A stretch of 57,730 nt of DNA from a bacterium (lineage in GTDB: Bacteria > Bacillota > Clostridia > Oscillospirales > Oscillospiraceae), in the NCBI GenBank assembly GCA_019424865.1, contig JAHYYS010000003.1, positions 1 through 57,730 of the forward strand, written 5' to 3'. Made by a program: the position numbers and the translations under genes. The notes under the pieces are model-generated. The model saw only the letters and a program-made list of their open reading frames with translations, did not search any database and was not told the origin of the DNA. This document shows positions 1 to 8,506 of the stretch, in pieces (positions within the stretch are counted from its first letter, which is position 1; every line of letters begins with the position of its first letter).

Positions 1-1486
1 CCAGCTGCATGTCGTGGGTGGCGATGACGGCGGTCTGGATCACGTCCTTCATGTCCTCCAGCACCGCCATGATTTCCCGCCGGGTGGCAATGTCCAGATT
101 GGCGGTGGGCTCGTCCAGCAGCAGGATGCCGGGATTCAGGGCGATGCCGATGGCCAGGCTGGCCCGGCGCATCTGCCCGCCGGACATGAGGCGACCGTCC
201 CGGTCTGCCAGCTCTGTCAGCCGGAACCGCTCCAGCAGCTCCCCGGTGCGTTTCTCCCACTCCGGGACGTTCCGCACCTCCATGGCGTAGGCGATGTCGG
301 CGCGGATGGAGTCCTTGATGAACATCTCCTCCGGGTTTTGATACACCAGGGAGATCTGCCGGGACAGATCCTCGGCCTTTTTGTCCCCAATGGCCTCCTC
401 AAAGAGGGAAACTGTGCCGGAATTGGGCTTCAGCAGACCCACCATCAGCTTCATGAGGGTGGACTTGCCCGCCCCGTTGGAGCCGATGAGGGCCACCTTT
501 TCCCCTTTCCGTATGTTCAGGTTCAGGCCGTCGAACACGGTGTGGGGCTCCCCCTTTACCGAGCGGTAGGCCAAAGATACGTCCTGGAAGGAGACTGCGC
601 TCTCTCCGTCTGGGACAGCTGGCGCCGGACGTTCCCGGGAGATATAATGCAGTCCGGCGAAGGCGGTTTTTCCTCCCTCCACGGTGGTGGGCAGGAGGAT
701 GTCCGCCGGGAGACGGCCTGCCCTCCGCAGCCGGTGGGCCGCCTGGGTCACCTGGGGCGGGAAGATGTTGCATTCCTCCAGCTCCTCCACCCGCTGGAGG
801 GCATTCTCCGTGGGCAGTATCCAGCGCACCTGGCCGTCCCTCATCAGCATCACATGCTTGCAGTAGTCGGCGATGTACTCGGTATGGTGTTCAATGACGA
901 GGATGGTCTTGCCGTGGTTCTCATTCAAGTCCCGGAGGACCTCATAGATCCGGTCGGCGTGCATGGGGTCCAGCTGGGCGATGGGCTCGTCCAGAATAAG
1001 AATGTCCGGCCCCAGAGATACTGCGCCGGCCAGAGCCAGCAGGTGGGTCTGGCCGCCGGACAGCTGCCAGACATACTCCTCCTCCCGGCCCTCCAGTCCG
1101 CACTGGGACAGGGCCTGCTTTCCGCGCTCCAGGTAGTCGGGGAAGGCGTAGTTGAGGCAGGAGTAGGACGCGTCGTCCAGCACCGTGGGCCGCACAATCT
1201 GATTTTCAAAGTCCTGATAGACATAGCCCACCTTCCGGGCCAGAGCGCCAACGTCGGTCTGCAGCGTGTCCAGACCGTGGATTTTGGTACTCCCCTGATA
1301 GCTTCCTGTAATAAAATGAGGAATCAATCCATTCAGGACTTTGCACAAGGTGGACTTCCCGCAGCCGTTGTTGCCAACGACTGCGAGGAAGTCCCCTTGT
1401 GGAATGGTTAGGGAAATGTGCTTCAGGGTGGGCTGGGCGGCGCCGGGATAGGTATAGGTGAGGTCTTGGATCTCGACTGCGTTCAT
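1..1486 (-). CDS. ECF transporter energy-coupling ATPase with two ABC domains (partial, 3' end outside window)
   Basis: Two ATP-binding cassettes in one chain, as in fused energy-coupling-factor ATPases (YkoD/EcfA1-A2 type) that power vitamin, metal or thiamine-precursor uptake at the inner face of the membrane. From the ATG at 1486 the first cassette shows Walker A GNNGCGKST (residues 38-46), signature LSGGQ and Walker B ILILDEP; the second shows Walker A GSNGAGKST (about residue 330), signature MSGGQ and Walker B ILLLDEPTANLD, and reaches the switch-region ATHD at the window edge. About 495 codons are visible, so only some tens of residues should be missing. It starts one base after the stop of the S-component gene, so the two are co-transcribed. 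The T component is not visible and probably lies further left. Substrate unknown. Confidence 0.93.
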   Translation of the reverse strand, partial: MNAVEIQDLTYTYPGAAQPTLKHISLTIPQGDFLAVVGNNGCGKSTLCKVLNGLIPHFITGSYQGSTKIHGLDTLQTDVGALARKVGYVYQDFENQIVRPTVLDDASYSCLNYAFPDYLERGKQALSQCGLEGREEEYVWQLSGGQTHLLALAGAVSLGPDILILDEPIAQLDPMHADRIYEVLRDLNENHGKTILVIEHHTEYIADYCKHVMLMRDGQVRWILPTENALQRVEELEECNIFPPQVTQAAHRLRRAGRLPADILLPTTVEGGKTAFAGLHYISRERPAPAVPDGESAVSFQDVSLAYRSVKGEPHTVFDGLNLNIRKGEKVALIGSNGAGKSTLMKLMVGLLKPNSGTVSLFEEAIGDKKAEDLSRQISLVYQNPEEMFIKDSIRADIAYAMEVRNVPEWEKRTGELLERFRLTELADRDGRLMSGGQMRRASLAIGIALNPGILLLDEPTANLDIATRREIMAVLEDMKDVIQTAVIATHDMQL

Positions 1487-1487
1487 C

Positions 1488-2330
1488 TTATCCCACCGCA
1501 CCGGCCTTGCCGTTCTTCTTCATCACCAGCAGGACCGCCACAGCCAGAACGGCGGCCACCAGCATACCGGCAGCCAGGGCGGTGCCGCTCTCGGCCCACT
1601 CGGCCTCCCAGTCGATGAGGGACATGCCGGCGGTGGCGGCCAGCTCGGCCACGATGGCGCACACAAAGCCGACGGCGCACACGGCCAGGGCCTTGGGGCT
1701 GATGCCGCTGACGGCGCTGTCCGGGGTGCGGGGAGCCATGCCCAGCAGGGGCTCGATCTTGCCGTACAGCTTGGGTACCAGGTACAGAGTGGGCAGCAGG
1801 CAGAACAGGATGCCGGAGAACAGCAGGTCATTGAGGAAGGCGAAGCCCTCGGTGGCGAACACGCTCTCAGGCAGGCCGGCCACAGCCTCGAAGTCCTCCA
1901 CCGCCAGCTGGACCTTCAGGATGTCCACCGCGGTTCCCATCAGCAGCTGCGCGGCGGTGCCGGTGATGGCGGCCACGCCCACCAGGGCGCGGTTCCTGGG
2001 GTCCTTCACCAGCCGGCCGGCGATGTACACGCCGATGGTGACGGTAAGGAACTTCTCCAGCTCGCCCAGGCCGCCGAACTGGCCCAGCATGATCTCGCTG
2101 AACACCAGCTCGCCGGTGGCGGCGCCCAGGGCGGCGGACAGGGGGTCGAACAGCATGGCCAGGGTCAGGGGAATGAACAGGAAGTACTCCACGGAGAACT
2201 CCACGACCCCCACCTGGAACTTGGGGATCAGCTCCGTGAACAGGGTGGCCAGCCCGTACAGGGACATGGACAGGACAAAGATCATCAGCTTCTGGGACTG
2301 TGTGGCAGTCTGCTTCTGTGCGATACTCAT
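1488..2330 (-). CDS. ECF transporter S component (substrate-binding membrane protein)
   Basis: 280-residue hydrophobic protein with about six predicted membrane segments (for example residues 17-35, 48-65, 85-105, 118-135, 170-190 and 220-255) and short polar loops, ending in a basic tail. Together with the fused double ATPase immediately downstream, the membrane layout identifies it as the substrate-capture component of an ECF importer. Proteins of this type in Oscillospiraceae are often labelled only 'ECF transporter S component', and I cannot name its ligand. The start is the ATG at 2330, preceded on the minus strand by an AGGGAGG-like ribosome binding site. The upstream DNA carries ATGTAAAT repeats that may regulate it. 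The membrane-protein call is seen directly; the role rests on context. Confidence 0.8.
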   Translation of the reverse strand: MSIAQKQTATQSQKLMIFVLSMSLYGLATLFTELIPKFQVGVVEFSVEYFLFIPLTLAMLFDPLSAALGAATGELVFSEIMLGQFGGLGELEKFLTVTIGVYIAGRLVKDPRNRALVGVAAITGTAAQLLMGTAVDILKVQLAVEDFEAVAGLPESVFATEGFAFLNDLLFSGILFCLLPTLYLVPKLYGKIEPLLGMAPRTPDSAVSGISPKALAVCAVGFVCAIVAELAATAGMSLIDWEAEWAESGTALAAGMLVAAVLAVAVLLVMKKNGKAGAVG

Positions 2331-2392
2331 AGCATATTTTCCTCCCTATGATGGTGTGTTTCTCGCTCACACAGGCACAGTGTACCACCGGG

Positions 2393-2477
2393 ATGTAAAT
2401 TCTTCCCCCAAAGTCCTGTAAAATGTAAATAAATTTTCTTATCTGCCGTGTTATGTAAGTTCTGCCCTCATTTACAT
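2393..2477 (-). promoter_or_regulatory. ATGTAAAT repeats upstream of the ECF operon
   Basis: The octamer ATGTAAAT occurs at 2393-2400 and 2423-2430, the near copy ATGTAAGT at 2453-2460, and the inverse ATTTACAT at 2470-2477. The three direct copies are spaced exactly 30 bases apart, close to three helical turns, in the 140-base gap between the S-component start and the phoH stop. This looks like a repressor or activator array controlling ECF uptake, but no regulator is assigned. Confidence 0.4.
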
Positions 2478-3845
2478 CCGCATCGCCGCGTCCAGAGCCA
2501 AAGAGGAACGCTCGCACTCGTCAGGGAGCATGGTCAGCTGGACGCACAGGGGACTGCCCTTCATGCGGGCGCTGGCATAGGTCAATCCGTTGCTCCGGGT
2601 GTCCAGCAGGGGGTGGTCGATCTGGGCCGGGTCCCCCAGCAGCACTACCTTGGTGCCCTTTCCCACCCGGGTGATGATGCCCTTGACCTGCCGGGGGGTG
2701 AGGTTCTGGGCCTCGTCGATGATGAGCCAGGTATCGGTGATGGAGCGGCCCCGCATGAAGTTCATGGCCTCGGCAGCGATGACGCCGGTGTCAAAGAGGT
2801 AGTCAATGCGCCCCCGCAGCTCCTCCTCGCTGCGCCGCTCCTTTTTCTTCCCCTCCAGGTCCAGCAAGATCTCCAGGTTGTCCACAATGGGCCGCATGAG
2901 GGGGGAGATCTTTTCCTGCTCACTGCCCGGGAGAAAACCGATGTCCGCGTCAAACTGGGCATTGGGGCGGCACACCAGAATCTTCCGATAGGGCCGTTCC
3001 TCCGCCTCCAGCACCTGCTCCAGCCCTGCAGCCAGGGCGTAAAAGGTCTTGGCGGTGCCCGCCGGCCCTTGGATGATGGCCAGGGGCGCCTCCGCCACCG
3101 GCAGCAGCAGGGCCTCCTGCAGGAATTGCTGCCCCACGCTCCGGGGCTTGACGCCGAATGGGCGGACGCCGCCAAAGCGCAGGGCGGTGACCTTCCCCTC
3201 CCGGAAACGGCCCAGCATGGTCTTTTTCGGCTCGGTATCCGAGTGCAGAAGGACAAACTGGTTCTCGGTCAAGGAAACCGGCTTCCGCTCCCCCGCGCCG
3301 TCCACGGTATAGAGTTCTTCCGCCGGAGCTCCCTTTTTCTTGAACGCTGTGAGCAGGCTGTCCGAGATGTAGACCTCCGCCCGGCCGGTGTAGGGCTGGG
3401 CTCCATCCGGCAGCCGGTCGGTGGTGAAGTCCTCCGCCGGCACCTCCATCATCTGGGCCCGGATGCGAGCGACCATGTCCCGGCTCACCAGCGTCACCGG
3501 CGCTCCCTCGTCCATGAGGCCCCGACACACCTTCAGCACCCTTCCCGCCCGGCTGCCGGGTTCTATCCCTTGGGGAAGGGCCGCGTCCACATGGTTGACC
3601 TCCAGGCGCACGGTGCCTCCACTGGGCAGGGTCACGCCTTTTACCAGGTCTCCTTGGAGCCGTAATCTCTCCAGGAAGCGGAGCACATGTCGGGCGTTGT
3701 TTCCCGCTTCACCGTCAGCCCCCTTCCGATCATCCAACTCCTCCAGCACCGCCAGTGGCAGCACGATGTGGTTGTCCTCGAAGGACTCCAGAGCGTAGGG
3801 GGCCTGGAGGAGGACATTGGCGTCCAGCACATAGGTCTTCTGCAT
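2472..3845 (-). CDS. PhoH-family PIN/ATPase protein (YlaK-like)
   Basis: 457 residues with an N-terminal PIN nuclease-like domain (YVLDANVLL at residues 5-13, LEELDD near 35-40) followed by a PhoH P-loop ATPase (Walker A GPAGTAKT near residue 266, Walker B LIIDEAQN, and a LLGDPAQID motif). This PIN-PhoH order and length match the YlaK/PhoH2 branch, whose members are thought to couple RNA unwinding with ribonuclease activity. The start at 3845 follows an AAGGCAGG ribosome binding site 9 bases upstream. It is separated from the ECF genes by a 141-base gap and is probably an independent unit. The structured element 3901-4024 lies in its 5' flank and ends in an intrinsic terminator, so it could be a leader attenuator. 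Family assignment is secure; cellular substrate unknown. Confidence 0.93.
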   Translation of the reverse strand: MQKTYVLDANVLLQAPYALESFEDNHIVLPLAVLEELDDRKGADGEAGNNARHVLRFLERLRLQGDLVKGVTLPSGGTVRLEVNHVDAALPQGIEPGSRAGRVLKVCRGLMDEGAPVTLVSRDMVARIRAQMMEVPAEDFTTDRLPDGAQPYTGRAEVYISDSLLTAFKKKGAPAEELYTVDGAGERKPVSLTENQFVLLHSDTEPKKTMLGRFREGKVTALRFGGVRPFGVKPRSVGQQFLQEALLLPVAEAPLAIIQGPAGTAKTFYALAAGLEQVLEAEERPYRKILVCRPNAQFDADIGFLPGSEQEKISPLMRPIVDNLEILLDLEGKKKERRSEEELRGRIDYLFDTGVIAAEAMNFMRGRSITDTWLIIDEAQNLTPRQVKGIITRVGKGTKVVLLGDPAQIDHPLLDTRSNGLTYASARMKGSPLCVQLTMLPDECERSSLALDAAMRM

Positions 3846-3900
3846 ACGTTGCGCCTGCCTTTCTTCTTTGCTGTCTTATGACCATTGGGCGCGGCATCCA

Positions 3901-4024
3901 CAAAAACAGCGCCGGTCCGCCCTGTAAGGGCGCAAACCGGCGCTGATCATACTCTGTCGATTTTGATCGGGCTGTCTGAAACCGTACTCCATACTGCCGC
4001 TCCCAACCGATGCCTACCGCATCT
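3901..4024 (-). ncRNA. Candidate small structured RNA or phoH leader
   Basis: On the minus strand an extended -10 box (TGCTATACT, 4031-4039) is followed by about 120 bases with several self-complementary segments: GATGC/GCATC close to the start, ATCGG pairing with CCGAT about 50 bases on, CGAT/ATCG, and finally a GC-rich two-tier hairpin followed by TTTTT. Promoter, structure and terminator together look like a discrete RNA gene. It could equally be a transcription attenuator for phoH, whose start lies 55 bases further on. I do not recognise the family: the conserved small-SRP apical loop and the usual riboswitch cores are not visible. Confidence 0.4.
3902..3945 (-). terminator. Intrinsic terminator upstream of phoH
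   Basis: The arms CAGCGCCGGT and ACCGGCGCTG (3907-3916 and 3936-3945) enclose an inner GCCC/GGGC stem, and on the minus strand the hairpin runs straight into five T residues. It ends the candidate RNA at 3901-4024 or attenuates phoH. Confidence 0.7.
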
Positions 4025-4030
4025 GTGTTC

Positions 4031-4039
4031 AGTATAGCA
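4031..4039 (-). promoter_or_regulatory. Extended -10 promoter for the RNA/phoH leader
   Basis: Minus-strand TGCTATACT has the TGn extension and a near-consensus -10 box. No good -35 box lies 17-18 bases upstream, which extended -10 promoters can tolerate. The expected transcript start is near 4024. Confidence 0.4.
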
Positions 4040-4255
4040 GACGCCTTTCCCAGCGTGCGACGGTATTTCAGTAAAGAAACCGTCAAATCCATGTGAAGCG
4101 CGTTTGCTATGAACCCGGTTTCGTTCCAGACCTCCTCTGCCTACAAGAAATTTACACATTCCCTCTTTCGGATTTTACAGTCGTGGGATTATACTAAATC
4201 AAATAGGGAGAACGTACCGCTCCCTTTCCAAAACAAAATCGCAGGAGGAAACAGC

Positions 4256-6529
4256 ATGAGAAAAGCAAGACGGCCGGCAGCCATTGCCATGGCCCTCGCC
4301 CTGGCGCTTCAGCTGGGCACTGTGGTGCCAGCGGCGGCAGCGGGCATCAACTCGACCGCTGGGTATGAAAACGGCAATTTCCCCCTGAATCTGAACCTGA
4401 TTGCCCGGTACGCCTCCGGCCAGTACAACGTGGACGGCGGCGTCATGGAGATCGTGGCCTACAGCCAGAGCAATGGCTATGCTTACGCCATCAACGGCCA
4501 GAGCGGCCTGCTGGCGGCAATCCCCCTGGGGGATCTCACCGCCGGGATCTCCGTCGCCCGGCTCAGCGGCACGGACATCGACGTGAAGGCCCTGGTGGAG
4601 GCGGCGGACAGCTCATTCCGCTATGGGGACATGACCTCCGTGGCCATCTCTCCGGACAACACCATCCTGGCCGCCGCCCTCCAGGCGGAGGGATATCATG
4701 ACGCCGGCCGGGTAGCCCTGTTCGCCTGCAATGCCGACGGCTCCTTGACCCTGAGGGGACTGGTGGAAACCGGTGTGCAGCCGGATATGGTGACCTTTGC
4801 CGGCAGCAGCACCGTCCTCACCGCCGACGAGGGGGAGCCTCGGGAGGGCTACGGCGACGGAATCGTTGATCCCAGGGGCTCGGTTACTGTGGCAGATGTG
4901 TCAACCCTCACCAGCGAGGTGGTGGGCTTTGACGCTTTCGACGCCCGCCGTGACGAGCTGGCCTCAGCCGGGATCGTGCTGAAGAAGGGAGTCGATCCCT
5001 CCACGGACCTGGAGCCGGAGTATATCGCCGTATCCGGCGGCAAGGCCTATGTCACCCTGCAGGAGAACAATGCCATCGCCGTGCTGGATCTGGCCTCCCG
5101 TACCTTTGACGGGATCTACTCCGCAGGTTTTGAGGACTACAGCGTCACCCCCATTGATATCGACAAGAAGGATGACGCCTATGCGCCCAGGACCTACGGC
5201 AGCCTCATGGGCATCCGGATGCCCGACGGCATCGCCGCCTTCCAGGTGGACGGCAAAACCTATCTGGTCACCGCCAACGAGGGCGACGCCCGAGAGTGGG
5301 GCGACGAGGATCTGGGCACCTTCTACCTCAGCGAGGACGAGCAGGACTTCGGCGAGGAGGGCGTGACCTCCCCCACTGGAGCCATCACCGGGGAGAACTC
5401 CGGCCTGGAGGGCAAGGTGGTCTTCTTCAAGGTGGAGGACTTTGACGGCTTGGACAGCGGCAAGGACTACCTCTTCGGCGGCCGCACCTTTACCATTTAT
5501 GAGGCCGGGGAGAACGGCGTCACCGAGGTGTTCACCAGCGGCAACGACTTTGAGACCCTCACCGCCCGGTACCTGACCGATTACTACAACTGCTCCAACG
5601 ACAACACCGTGGTGGATGACCGCTCTGGCAAGAAGGGACCGGAGGCGGAGAGCGTCACGGTTGGTACGGTGGACGGCCGCACCTATGCCTTCGTGGCCCT
5701 GGAGCGCACCGGCGGCGTCATGGTCTATGACGTGACCGAGCCTGCCTCCGCCCAGTACGTGAACTACATTAACACCCGGGATTTCGCCTCCATAGTGGAG
5801 GGCTCCGAGGAGTATGAGGACGGGGAGCTGGACAAGTGGGTCACCGGCGGCGATGTGGCCCCCGAGGGTCTGCTGTTCCTGAGTGATGCCGTCAGCCCCA
5901 CCGGAGAGGCCCTGCTGCTGGCAGCCTGTGAGGTATCCGGCACGGTGGCTGTCTATCAGGTGGGCGGCGAGCCCCTGTCCGTCCTGCCCTTCACCGATGT
6001 GGAGGCCCGGGATGCCCAGGCGGTGCGCTATGTCTGTGAGAACGGCCTGATGGCCGGCGTCAGCGCGGACCGATTTGAGCCCAATGGGACGCTGACCCGG
6101 GGCGAGGCGGTCACGGCCCTGTGGGCGCTGGAGGGCCGCCCGGTGGTGAATTATCTGATGGACTTCTCCGATGTGGACCCGGCGGCCTCCTATGGCGAGG
6201 CCGTCCGCTGGGCCGCCTCCGAGGGGATCGCCGGCGGCTACGGCGGCGGCCTGTTCGGCCCGGACGATCCCATCACCCGGGAGCAGCTGGCGGTCATGCT
6301 CTACCGCTACGCCCGGCATGAGGGCTATGACACCGCCCAGGGCGGCATGGCCGTCCGGGAGTTCGCCGACTATGACCAGATCGCCGGCTACGCTGCGGAG
6401 GCCATGACCTGGGCGGTGGAGGCCGGCGTGCTCACCGCGACCTCCTTGGACACGCTGGCCCCCGGCCAGGCAGCCACTCGGGTGCAGACTGCCCAGGCGC
6501 TGCTGGCCCTGTCCCAATTCACCAAATAA
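4256..6529 (+). CDS. Secreted choice-of-anchor I protein with C-terminal SLH domains
   Basis: 757 residues from the ATG at 4256, chosen because GGAGGAAAC lies just upstream and the product then begins with a signal peptide (basic MRKARR, then an Ala/Leu-rich core ending in AAAAG). The middle 500 residues form the beta-propeller-like choice-of-anchor I domain, with TVLTADEGEPREGYGDG and the later LVTANEGDARE segment typical of alkaline-phosphatase-like surface proteins. Residues about 577-757 are three S-layer homology repeats (FTDVEARD, FSDVDPAAS, FADYDQIAG starts), which bind pyruvylated wall polymers. It is therefore a wall-attached extracellular protein, possibly phosphate- or metal-related, but catalysis is unproven. 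A possible -10 box TATACT sits at 4190-4195. The in-frame reading upstream to 4109 lacks a ribosome binding site and is not favoured. Confidence 0.9.
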   Translation: MRKARRPAAIAMALALALQLGTVVPAAAAGINSTAGYENGNFPLNLNLIARYASGQYNVDGGVMEIVAYSQSNGYAYAINGQSGLLAAIPLGDLTAGISVARLSGTDIDVKALVEAADSSFRYGDMTSVAISPDNTILAAALQAEGYHDAGRVALFACNADGSLTLRGLVETGVQPDMVTFAGSSTVLTADEGEPREGYGDGIVDPRGSVTVADVSTLTSEVVGFDAFDARRDELASAGIVLKKGVDPSTDLEPEYIAVSGGKAYVTLQENNAIAVLDLASRTFDGIYSAGFEDYSVTPIDIDKKDDAYAPRTYGSLMGIRMPDGIAAFQVDGKTYLVTANEGDAREWGDEDLGTFYLSEDEQDFGEEGVTSPTGAITGENSGLEGKVVFFKVEDFDGLDSGKDYLFGGRTFTIYEAGENGVTEVFTSGNDFETLTARYLTDYYNCSNDNTVVDDRSGKKGPEAESVTVGTVDGRTYAFVALERTGGVMVYDVTEPASAQYVNYINTRDFASIVEGSEEYEDGELDKWVTGGDVAPEGLLFLSDAVSPTGEALLLAACEVSGTVAVYQVGGEPLSVLPFTDVEARDAQAVRYVCENGLMAGVSADRFEPNGTLTRGEAVTALWALEGRPVVNYLMDFSDVDPAASYGEAVRWAASEGIAGGYGGGLFGPDDPITREQLAVMLYRYARHEGYDTAQGGMAVREFADYDQIAGYAAEAMTWAVEAGVLTATSLDTLAPGQAATRVQTAQALLALSQFTK

Positions 6530-6554
6530 CCAGGCGAATTGGGGTGTGAAGACC

Positions 6555-6788
6555 ATGAAGCGTTTGGATAAGGAACGCCGGAAGCTGGAAAAGGTCGGAT
6601 TCTCCGGGCAAACGTTGGAGCGGGCGATGGAGCTGCTGGAGCGGACGAATGCGTCCATCCTGAGCGAGCTCCTGGTCAAGATGGTGACCAGGCAGGAAAA
6701 AACGCCCTCCATGGCGCTGTACGAGATGGAGACCAAAACGCGGGAACTGGAGGCCAAACTGGGACTCTCGCCCAAGGAGCCATTCTAA
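6555..6788 (+). CDS. Small charged hypothetical protein
   Basis: 77 residues from the ATG at 6555 (GGGGTG 8 bases upstream); an in-frame GTG at 6546 would add three residues. The product is highly charged and predicted almost entirely helical (RLDKERRKLEKV..., ELLERTNASILSELL, TRELEAKLGL), which suggests a small cytoplasmic coiled-coil or DNA-associated protein. It lies 25 bases after the SLH protein and before a strong bidirectional terminator, so it is the last gene of that unit. I do not recognise the family and propose no function. Confidence 0.65.
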   Translation: MKRLDKERRKLEKVGFSGQTLERAMELLERTNASILSELLVKMVTRQEKTPSMALYEMETKTRELEAKLGLSPKEPF

Positions 6789-6801
6789 ACATCAGCAAAA
6801 T

Positions 6802-6846
6802 AAAGCAGCGGGGAGTAGGCAGATGTGCCTTCTCCCCGCTGCTTTT
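6802..6846. terminator. Bidirectional intrinsic terminator between convergent genes
   Basis: The arms AAAGCAGCGGGGAG and CTCCCCGCTGCTTT are perfect, with an inner AGGCA/TGCCT stem, and are flanked by T-rich ends on both strands (TTTT at 6843 on the plus strand, TTTATTTTG on the minus strand). It serves the small gene ending at 6788 and the PepSY gene ending at 6856. Confidence 0.9.
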
Positions 6847-6855
6847 CTGTGCCGG

Positions 6856-7503
6856 TCAGTCCCTCAGATCGGCGGTCCAGTCGAAGATCCGCCCCGTCCG
6901 GGGGTCCAGTTCAAACTCGTACTTCATGCCGTCCAGGAACAGCTCCCCTTCGTAACGTCCCCGGCCGTCGCCGGACTCTTCCCAGACAGATACGTCCGCC
7001 GCACTGGCGCCGGAAACCTTGCCGGCCACGATGGAAGTGGCCTCCTCCGCTGTGACAGGGCTGCCGTCCAGAGCGTCCAGCCACTCCTCGTCCACCTCGT
7101 AGTCCGCACCAACGATGCGACCGTCGGCCATGGCCACCTCAAAGTCGTAGTCGCCGTAGTCGGTCTCGAACTCGATGTCATAGATGGGGATGCCATTGTC
7201 GCTGTCGGTCTCGTTTTTGATGTTGTAGGCGTCGCCCTCCGGCACGTCCGCATTGTCCAGGGCGATGGCCAGGGCCTCCTCCCGGCTGATCTCCCCGGCG
7301 GCGACTCCCCTCTCCGGGTCGGGGGACACAGGCGGCGTCTGCCCCTGGCCGGCGGGCGTTTCCGGAACGGAGGACGCCGGGGGAGTCTGGCCGCCGGAGG
7401 GGGCCGTCCCGCCGGGCGCGGCGCCGCCCGCCTGTCCGCCGCAGCCGGTCAGGCAGGCCAGCGAAAGCGCCGCTGTCAAACCGAAAGAAAAGATCTGTTT
7501 CAT
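6856..7503 (-). CDS. PepSY-domain lipoprotein
   Basis: 215 residues from the ATG at 7503, chosen for the AAAGGAG site 8 bases upstream and because it creates a lipoprotein signal (MKQIFSFGLTAALSLACLTGC, the lipobox Cys at about residue 21). A Gly/Pro/Ser-rich linker follows. Two PepSY-like repeats occupy residues about 75-145 (ISREEALAIALDNADV ... YDIEFET) and 155-213 (TAEEATSIVAGKV ... YEFELDPRTGRIFDW). PepSY domains are small extracytoplasmic modules linked to protease inhibition or sensing. It is transcribed towards the terminator at 6802-6846 and is divergent from sigI, whose operon encodes another PepSY protein, so both may belong to one envelope-sensing set. Confidence 0.88.
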   Translation of the reverse strand: MKQIFSFGLTAALSLACLTGCGGQAGGAAPGGTAPSGGQTPPASSVPETPAGQGQTPPVSPDPERGVAAGEISREEALAIALDNADVPEGDAYNIKNETDSDNGIPIYDIEFETDYGDYDFEVAMADGRIVGADYEVDEEWLDALDGSPVTAEEATSIVAGKVSGASAADVSVWEESGDGRGRYEGELFLDGMKYEFELDPRTGRIFDWTADLRD

Positions 7504-7759
7504 CCCGCGCGCTCCTTTCTGTGTGCGTGCCTCCATCCTACCACGAAGAACCCTGGCGCGCAACCCATCCAAGGGAACACAAAACCGCCCCATCCGTTTC
7601 TTTACATACATTGACAAAGATTTGACATCCAGACGGTCGCGCCTCCGTTTCGCAGCCGCTAAACTTTACAATAGTGTTTTCTACCCTTTGAAAATTTCTG
7701 CTGTGACCCCGAAAATCCGGCGGCGTGTCCGTATCCTACTGCCGGAGGGGGATGGAGGG

Positions 7760-8506
7760 ATGGCAATGGTGCGCACAGAGCACGACATCGTTTCCCAGGT
7801 ACGATCGGCCAAGACGGACTCGGAGGCGGCGGACGCCCTCATCCGTCAGTACATGGGCTTTATCCGCTCGGAGACGGTGAAATTTCTTCATACCGCCCCG
7901 GAAAACGGCCATGAGGGCGAACTGAGCATCGCCATGCTGGCCTTCTATGAGGCGGTGCTGGCCTATGAGAAGAGCCGGGGCGCTTTTCTGCCCTACGCCG
8001 CCCGTGCTATTAAAAACCGGCTCATCGACCACTACCGGACGGAGAAGCGCCACGGCAACGTGATCTCCCTCCACACCCCCCTGGGCGGGGAGGAGGACGG
8101 CGGCGAGCTGCTGGACACCATCCCCGACACCGTGGACCACGCCGGGGACTATGCGGTGCGCACCGCCAGCCGGCGGGAGATCCAGGAGTTTTCCGAGAAG
8201 CTGGCCCAGTTCGGCCTGACCTTCTCCGATGTGGCGGACAACTGCCCCCGGCAGGAGCGGACCTTCGCCGCCTGCCGCCGGGTGCTGGACTTCGCCCGGA
8301 CCCAGCCGGAGCTGCTGAAACGGGTGGAGGACACGGGCAAGCTGCCCATGGGGGAGCTGTCCGCCGGCTCCGGCACCGACAGGAAGACCATGGAGCGGCA
8401 CCGGAAGTACCTGGTGGCCATCCTGCTGGCCTTCACCAACGGCTATGAGATCATCCGGGGCCACCTGTGCCAGGTGGGCCCCAAGAGAGGGGGCGACGAG
8501 GCGTGA
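7760..8506 (+). CDS. sigI: RNA polymerase sigma factor SigI
   Basis: 248 residues, the usual size of SigI. The N-terminal sigma-70 region-2-like part contains LIRQYMGFIRSETVKFL and LAFYEAVLAYEKSRGAFLPY, followed by AIKNRLIDHYRTEKRH; the C-terminal SigI-specific helix-turn-helix ends with KTMERHRKYLVAILLAFTNG. SigI factors are held by a membrane anti-sigma RsgI and in Clostridia control wall, heat-shock or polysaccharide-degrading genes. The start at 7760 has GGAGGGGG 8 bases upstream; ATG 7766 is also possible. Its stop overlaps the rsgI start (GTGA). The 256-base 5' region is AT-rich and contains TTGACA-like words, but I could not settle on a promoter. Confidence 0.95.
   Translation: MAMVRTEHDIVSQVRSAKTDSEAADALIRQYMGFIRSETVKFLHTAPENGHEGELSIAMLAFYEAVLAYEKSRGAFLPYAARAIKNRLIDHYRTEKRHGNVISLHTPLGGEEDGGELLDTIPDTVDHAGDYAVRTASRREIQEFSEKLAQFGLTFSDVADNCPRQERTFAACRRVLDFARTQPELLKRVEDTGKLPMGELSAGSGTDRKTMERHRKYLVAILLAFTNGYEIIRGHLCQVGPKRGGDEA

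Noticed and set aside
14..1411. 465-residue plus-strand frame opposite the ECF ATPase
   Set aside because: The minus strand encodes both ABC cassettes with all motifs; the plus frame is a shadow.
4964..6775. 603-residue open frame on the minus strand opposite the SLH protein
   Set aside because: It is an antisense shadow: GC-rich codons, no ribosome binding site, no domain, and the plus-strand gene has clear domains and signal peptide.
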